Shown piece after piece: positions 59,339 through 64,000 of a stretch of DNA of 64,000 nucleotides. Every line of letters starts with the position of its first letter. The stretch's first letter is position 1. A program made the translations under genes and the position numbers. Below the pieces are notes generated by a model. It was not told where the DNA came from. It searched no databases and saw nothing but the letters and a program-made list of their open reading frames with translations. This DNA is from Plasmodiophora brassicae (Eukaryota > Endomyxa: Phytomyxea > Phytomyxea > Plasmodiophorida), in assembly GCA_036867785.1 (NCBI GenBank), contig CP145412.1, forward strand, positions 372,001-436,000, in the 5' to 3' direction.

Positions 59339-60250
59339 ATGGCCCCGCAGCGACGACGGGCGCTGCGCTCGTCCCGCAGCGCAAGCCATGGTCCGTCGCA
59401 GTCACCCAGGAAGGCGCCCGTCGTCACCCAGGGCATTGTCCTGGACTGCCCGCAAATCCAGCGCCTGTACCCTTCCCTGGTTGGCGCCGTTGTCGACTTG
59501 GTCGCCGTTGATCATGTGCATTGCATCGTGCAGCCTGCTCCCCCCTGTGCCGACACGCGCCAGTATCGCATCCCGATGAAAACCTTCCTGGCGCAGTCAG
59601 AGACGTTTGAAGTATTGACGCCTCTCGATGCATCACCGTCGGCGTCACCGCCACAGTCGCCGACAGCAACGTCGCCGACGACCTCACATACTGACGAATC
59701 TGCCGGCAGTGCCCCGAACGATACCGTCGGCAACGGCACCAACAACGGCAAGAATGGCGCTGTAACGAAATCGTCGCCTACCAGCGATGCTGTTGCAACG
59801 TTGATGGAGGAAACCGCCATGCAGTTGACGGCACTGGCGACGACACCGACGCGGTCGCTGAGGACGAAACGAGTGACGACGTCCAAGGTGGAACGGTACG
59901 ACCCCGGTCAGACGGGCCGTGTGATGACGCCGACGACGAAACGACGTCGATCGCGATCTGTCTGCCCGGTCTGTGTGGGCCCGTGGGACTCAGAGCCCAT
60001 GATCCAATGTGACATGTGCCGGCAATGGATCCACGGGAGATGTGAAGATGACATTGACGACGATGACGATATCGAAGAGGAATACTCCGACAGGGCGTAT
60101 TCATGTCCGCTGTGCCGGGAGGCGACTCATGCCCAAGCCCAGGACGTCTTCAAGAGCATTTGCATTCTTGTTGCATCAATCCAGGAGACCAGACGCCAGA
60201 AACGTATTCAGATGCGCCCTCCCGATCGGATGGCCATCGAGAACCAATGA
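59339..60250 (+). CDS. PHD-finger protein
   Basis: ATG 59339 (MAPQRRRALRSSRSASHG); 303 aa, no intron seen. The N-terminus is basic, the middle low-complexity (Ser/Thr/Asp/Pro). The PHD finger occupies about residues 208-265: CPVC, CDMC, W-I-H, G-R-C and CPLC give the C4HC3 pattern. An acidic stretch (DDIDDDDDIEEE) sits in the loop before the last Cys pair. PHD fingers usually read histone H3 tails, so a nuclear chromatin role is likely, but the substrate cannot be told. A basic C-terminus (IQETRRQKRIQMRPPDR) could serve as a nuclear signal. It is convergent with the SUN gene, 149 bp apart. Confidence 0.8.
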   Translation: MAPQRRRALRSSRSASHGPSQSPRKAPVVTQGIVLDCPQIQRLYPSLVGAVVDLVAVDHVHCIVQPAPPCADTRQYRIPMKTFLAQSETFEVLTPLDASPSASPPQSPTATSPTTSHTDESAGSAPNDTVGNGTNNGKNGAVTKSSPTSDAVATLMEETAMQLTALATTPTRSLRTKRVTTSKVERYDPGQTGRVMTPTTKRRRSRSVCPVCVGPWDSEPMIQCDMCRQWIHGRCEDDIDDDDDIEEEYSDRAYSCPLCREATHAQAQDVFKSICILVASIQETRRQKRIQMRPPDRMAIENQ

Positions 60251-60399
60251 CCCTGGCACGCTGTTGGATCACATATATCAGTATAAATCTGTTTAAGCCT
60301 GCCTTGAGCACGCTCGCACTGCCAGTCGTTTATGCTCGCTGGTTTATCACAGCAGAGCAGTCGTACATAAATGGGCAGTTTAGACAATAGTATGTTGGC

Positions 60400-62119
60400 T
60401 TAGTCAGAGACGGGCCGGCCATCGTCACCATCGTCATCATAGGTCAGCATGTTGAACATGTTGTTGTCGAAGATGGTCCGCCCCATGGTCGTGTCGCTGA
60501 CCGCACGAACATGGGCAACTGGTGTCGCGATCTTCGTTGATGTCGTTGCAACCCGGGGCGATATGCCCGACAATGTCACCGATAGCGCACGTGGCACGGC
60601 CCGTTGACGTTGTCTCCTGCGTCGATACCTTCGTACGATGGCCGAGCCAGGCGTCAAGCCCACTGCCGCGCCCGTACCGGGCACCTTCAGGGCGCCCAGC
60701 GCAACCGTACTAATGGCAACGACAACGACCACGATGATGGCACCTAAGCCGTACGTCATCATGGTCAGTTGCCGGTTGATGCGGTCGTACGCTCGGCTTA
60801 GGTCGGCCAGTTGCCGCCGAAGCAGCAGAATCGTGGCCGTCGACGCGTTTGTCGTCTCGACAGCACTTGCCAGCAGGGCCTGCACTGATCGATGACGTTG
60901 CACGAGAGCGGCATCCATCGACAGGACCGCCGATTCCAATTTGGCGACGGTTTCCGACAATGAATTGCTGAGGCGCTCGACAGCGGCGTTGGACAGCGAT
61001 TGGTTGACCTCCAGAACCTTGATGCGGTTCGTCAGCTTCATGACTACGTTCTGTTGCTGTTGCTGCTGCTGCTGCTGCTGTTGCTGCTGCTGTTGGCGAT
61101 GCATTGTCTCTGTAGTGGACAATGTCGAAGCAGTTCTGTCGGGCGCCGTCGACTCTGGGCATGTCGGGTTGTGAAACGCGTCCCAGATGGGATCGCTTGG
61201 AACCGGGCAGGTGGCCTCCATCCAGACCTGCATGGACGTTCGCACGGGGGCTGGCACGATCACGGCGGGCGGTGTCGCCTGCTGATCAAGCACGCGGTCG
61301 AGCGTCTCGAGCAGGCGCGACCCGTAGACCTTGAGCGAGTTCAGCGTGCAGACCTGCTCGGTGCTGCCATGATGGGACAGCAGGCGCAGCTTCAGGTATC
61401 GCACTGTCACTGGGCTACGAACGCAGAAGTTCTGCTCGTCCATGGTGTTGGCCGCCCGGAAGTTCCTGTACCATGCATACGCCATCAGCTGCCAGGCATG
61501 GCATGAGGGCGTCCCGCGTACCGTACCCGAGCAGGACCCATTGCGGAGTCGGGAACCGGTCGCTGCCAAGCACCTGGAAGTGCTCGACGCCAGCCGCGTA
61601 ATGCTCCCTGCTGGTCGTCGATATGACCGACACCTCGATGTCTTCCGACAGTTGCAGGACGAGCCACTTCGACGGCAACGAGCACGACGACGACATGTAC
61701 TTGTCGCTGTCGGTCTGCAGTATTCGGTCGGCGCCTTTGATGCCCGGGGCCGACGCCAGCACCGATGCACCGGCCTCGGCCGCGGCGAAGTTGAACCGTT
61801 CGCGAATCTGCTCGACCTGGCACGGCTCGTCGACAGTTAGGGCAGGGGGCGGCACCTGTGCCGCTGCCGACGGCTGATCCGCCTCGGCAGGTGTGCTGGG
61901 CAGATGCGGCTCCTGAGACGCGTGTTGCCCGGCGGGACACCTGTCGAACGTTCGCCCGGCAGGGCACATGTCGGGGCCCGCGGCCGGTGGCGCCGCACGA
62001 CGACCTCCTGTCGGTGTCGCTGACGATCGCCTGGGGCGCTCTATTGCCACGGGTATGGCTGCGTTGACGATTAGCACGAGAGCAATGATCAGCAAGACGT
62101 AGACGCCGGTGCCGCTCAT
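60400..62119 (-). CDS. Mid-SUN domain membrane protein (SLP1/SUCO-like)
   Basis: ATG 62119 opens on a membrane segment (MSGTGVYVLLIIALVLIVNA). One 61-nt intron (61466-61526, GT...TACAG) joins WVLLG to NFRAANTMDEQNFCV in frame, giving 552 aa. The SUN domain spans about residues 105-250: FNFAAAEAGASVLAS, SDKYMSSSCSLPSKW, VSVISTTSREHY, FQVLGSDRFP, YLKLRLLSHHG and CTLNSLKVYG. Then come about fifteen consecutive Gln (about 320), a coiled coil (about 345-430) and a second membrane segment (GLGAIIVVVVVAISTVALGA, about 437-457) with a basic tail. SUN in the middle, a coiled coil and a C-terminal membrane segment is the mid-SUN plan of ER/nuclear-envelope proteins, unlike C-terminal SUN proteins of LINC complexes. 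No disabling changes. Confidence 0.85.
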
Positions 62120-62298
62120 GACCAGAGAGACGCAGAGGAGCGCGCGCGTCACCCGCCTCCGCAATCCGCCGGTGCCGCGCCCACACACGGCACCGCACCG
62201 CCGCGACACTGACTTTGCTTTCTCTGCCCAACCCCGAGCCTACCTGTACATATCTATTCGATTTGGAGGTCGCACAACTTACCGACCAGTTGCCTGTC

Positions 62299-63900
62299 TT
62301 ATTGTGCGGCACCCGGGCGAACGGCACGGCTCGCCACCTCACGTTCGTACATGGCCCGCCACCGACCCGATTCCCGTTCGCGCTCTTTCAACGCCTTCTT
62401 GGTCGATGCGACCTGCTTGACCAGGCGCTGCCAGCGCTCCCTGTCGACGCTGTCGTTGCCGTTCCCGTTCTCCGCGTCGTCCTCCAGGGTGTTGCCCATC
62501 TGCAGGGCACGTTTGGCACGCTGCACAAGCCGAACCGTCAGTACATGTCGGCTTCCGTTATCGTCCCGTAGACGGCGCGTGCTACCTCGGCGGTCTCGGC
62601 GCGTGACCTTAACGCTTTGACATCGTCGCGCAGTTCGCCAATTGTTCGTGCATCCTCAACATGTCGTAGGAGCAGAGTCCTCGATTCTTCCTGCAGACGG
62701 CCTACCTCGGCTCGTAGGTCCTCGACCAGTGCGCCCGCTTCATCGGCTTCTTTCTCCAGGGCCGCACAGTGCTCCAGGCTGTGCAACAGGTGTTAGCAGT
62801 GCCACCGCTGTCGCATTACTAGACAGAAGATACGACCTTGCGCTGAGCTCTGCCTTGTGCGAGTCGTGCTCGACGCGTAGCCGATCAATGGTCGCCAGTG
62901 CAGACTGGAGCCTGGCCTCGACAGCTTCCCGCTCGTCGTGCTCTCGGGAGCATGCTGCACGGGCTCGTTCCCCCGCCTCCGTCTCCTGGTCGCGCTGCTG
63001 GCGCAGGTCGTCTAGGTCCTGCTGAAGCTCCAGCAGGTTCTGTTCGGCACGGGACGCGCGCATGGCATCGCCCGCTAGACAGTGAGCCTCCGCGCGTGCC
63101 GCCTCCACTTCCGCGTTCAGCTCGTCGATGACGATCTCCTGGCGGCGCACCCTGCATCCCAGGTTGTCGGCAATGTCCTGGCAGCGCCGTACAATATCTT
63201 GGATGGCCGCTTCGCACTGCTTCCCGCGATCGGCCTCCCGGGCAAGCGCGACCATGCCCGCCTGCACGTCCTCGCTGACGGCGCTCATGGCCCTGTTCTG
63301 CTGTTCCTGCCGGGCTTGCATGTCGTCGACCTGCATGACGAAATGGTGCATACGGGTCAGCGCCTCAGAAGGGTCCACGGCGGTCGACGCGGACGCCCGG
63401 TTGCGCTGTGCCTGACGCGTCAACGTCGCAATGACGCGTTCCATCTCCTGGATCTGATGTCTGGCGGCATCCACGTCGGCCGTCGAGGAGCGTACGCGAG
63501 CTTCGGCCTGTTCCGCTCTGTGTATGGCATCCTGCAGGGTGGACCCCGATCCAGCATCGCCTGCCGCGCAAGTCGCCAGCAGGATCTCGTCCAGGGCATC
63601 GTTCCTGTACCGCTGCAGCTGCAGCTGGCTGCTGAGATCCGACACGCGCGCATCGGCGTCACACAGCAGCCGTGCATGCATGGCCGTCATATGCGCGATG
63701 TGATCCTGCACGTCGACACGTTCTGCGCCGGCATACGACGCCAGGTCCGCATACCGGCGCTGCCACGACGCGATGGTCGCCTCCAGACGACACGTGTCAG
63801 CATCGCGTGCATGAGCGTCCTCGACTGCCCCGGTGTGGACCCGATCGATCATGGATCGTGCTCGCAGCATGTGGTCGATGTCGTCGCATGCCGCCGCCAT
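62299..63900 (-). CDS. Long coiled-coil protein, three exons (5' end possibly outside window)
   Basis: Exons 63900-62837, 62778-62574 and 62520-62299 join in frame through a 58-nt intron (62779-62836, CTAAC branch, GCACAG end) and a 53-nt intron (62521-62573, CTGAC branch, GTGCAG end), giving 496 aa from the ATG at 63900. The frame is open upstream to the window edge, so an earlier start or exon is possible. The sequence is almost entirely heptad-like, rich in Ala, Arg, Glu, Gln and Asp (for example QNLLELQQDLDDLRQQRDQE), with no enzyme motif or membrane segment. A structural or tethering role is likely; specific identity unknown. It lies 180 bp upstream of the SUN gene on the same strand. 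Confidence 0.75.
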
Positions 63901-64000
63901 GACAGGACAGGGGCGGGTGCCGTCAGATCGAGCCGCATGAAACGATGGCGGTTGCCCCCTGCCTCCGGCGTCAACCAAAAAAATCCATCGTCCTGCAATC

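Noticed and set aside
61000-61506. Plus-strand frame with long Leu run (and others with Cys runs)
   Set aside because: Antisense reading of the polyglutamine tract of the SUN-domain gene.

Overview
The window is a eukaryotic nuclear sequence: about 58 kb of nested transposable elements followed by about 5 kb of ordinary genes at the right edge. The host is probably a microbial eukaryote with compact genes. Every intron I could place, in host genes and in DNA transposons alike, is only 48-61 nt long with GT/AG ends, several with a CTAAC- or CTGAC-like branch site. The element mix (plant/oomycete-type mariner, PF04827-type Harbinger, pogo, CACTA tnp2/DUF4218, chromodomain-bearing Ty3/gypsy, Ty1/copia) and the gene style would suit an oomycete or a plasmodiophorid, but I cannot settle this from sequence alone. 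I saw no bacterial, phage, CRISPR, rRNA or tRNA features.

Left part (1-11.4 kb). A gypsy gag-protease frame runs off the left edge on the minus strand. It abuts a 5'-truncated mariner-like element (to 6902), which is split by Copia-A (2038-6700, 5-bp TSD, identical LTRs). The reverse transcriptase/RNase H half of Copia-A is missing and an antisense gypsy RT-RNase H-integrase fragment sits in its place. Then comes 1.3 kb of unassigned DNA holding three copies of a perfect or near-perfect palindrome, and a 5'-truncated, frameshifted Copia-C.

Centre (11.4-49.0 kb). Nearly everything here is insertion into one 10-bp minisatellite (unit CTTATGACGC), now left as three blocks at 11432-11518, 22063-22193 and 49013-49047. 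Copia-D (11519-22062) took the first hit and was later split by the intact Gypsy-1 (14160-19495). Harbinger-1 (22194-47740) took the second. Inside Harbinger-1 lie a pogo-like element (24393-26446) and a CACTA element (26823-47456). Inside the CACTA lie Harbinger-2 (26855-34575, itself split by the intact Copia-B at 27174-32525), Gypsy-2 (36429-42825, itself split by a 189-bp foldback element) and a Tc1/mariner-type TIR element (45998-47059). A degenerate Harbinger-3 (47744-49012) follows directly. Target-site duplications and restored reading frames support this order.

Right part (49.0-64 kb). A remnant carrying a Harbinger-type MITE and a 26-nt G run is followed by a complete IS630/Tc1-type transposon with long tandem-repeat TIRs (50142-52431). 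Next is the older, frameshifted Gypsy-3 (52844-58179), which carries a solo LTR of the Gypsy-2 family. From about 59.3 kb there are single-copy-looking host genes: a PHD-finger protein on the plus strand, and on the minus strand a mid-SUN membrane protein and a long coiled-coil protein, both with short introns.
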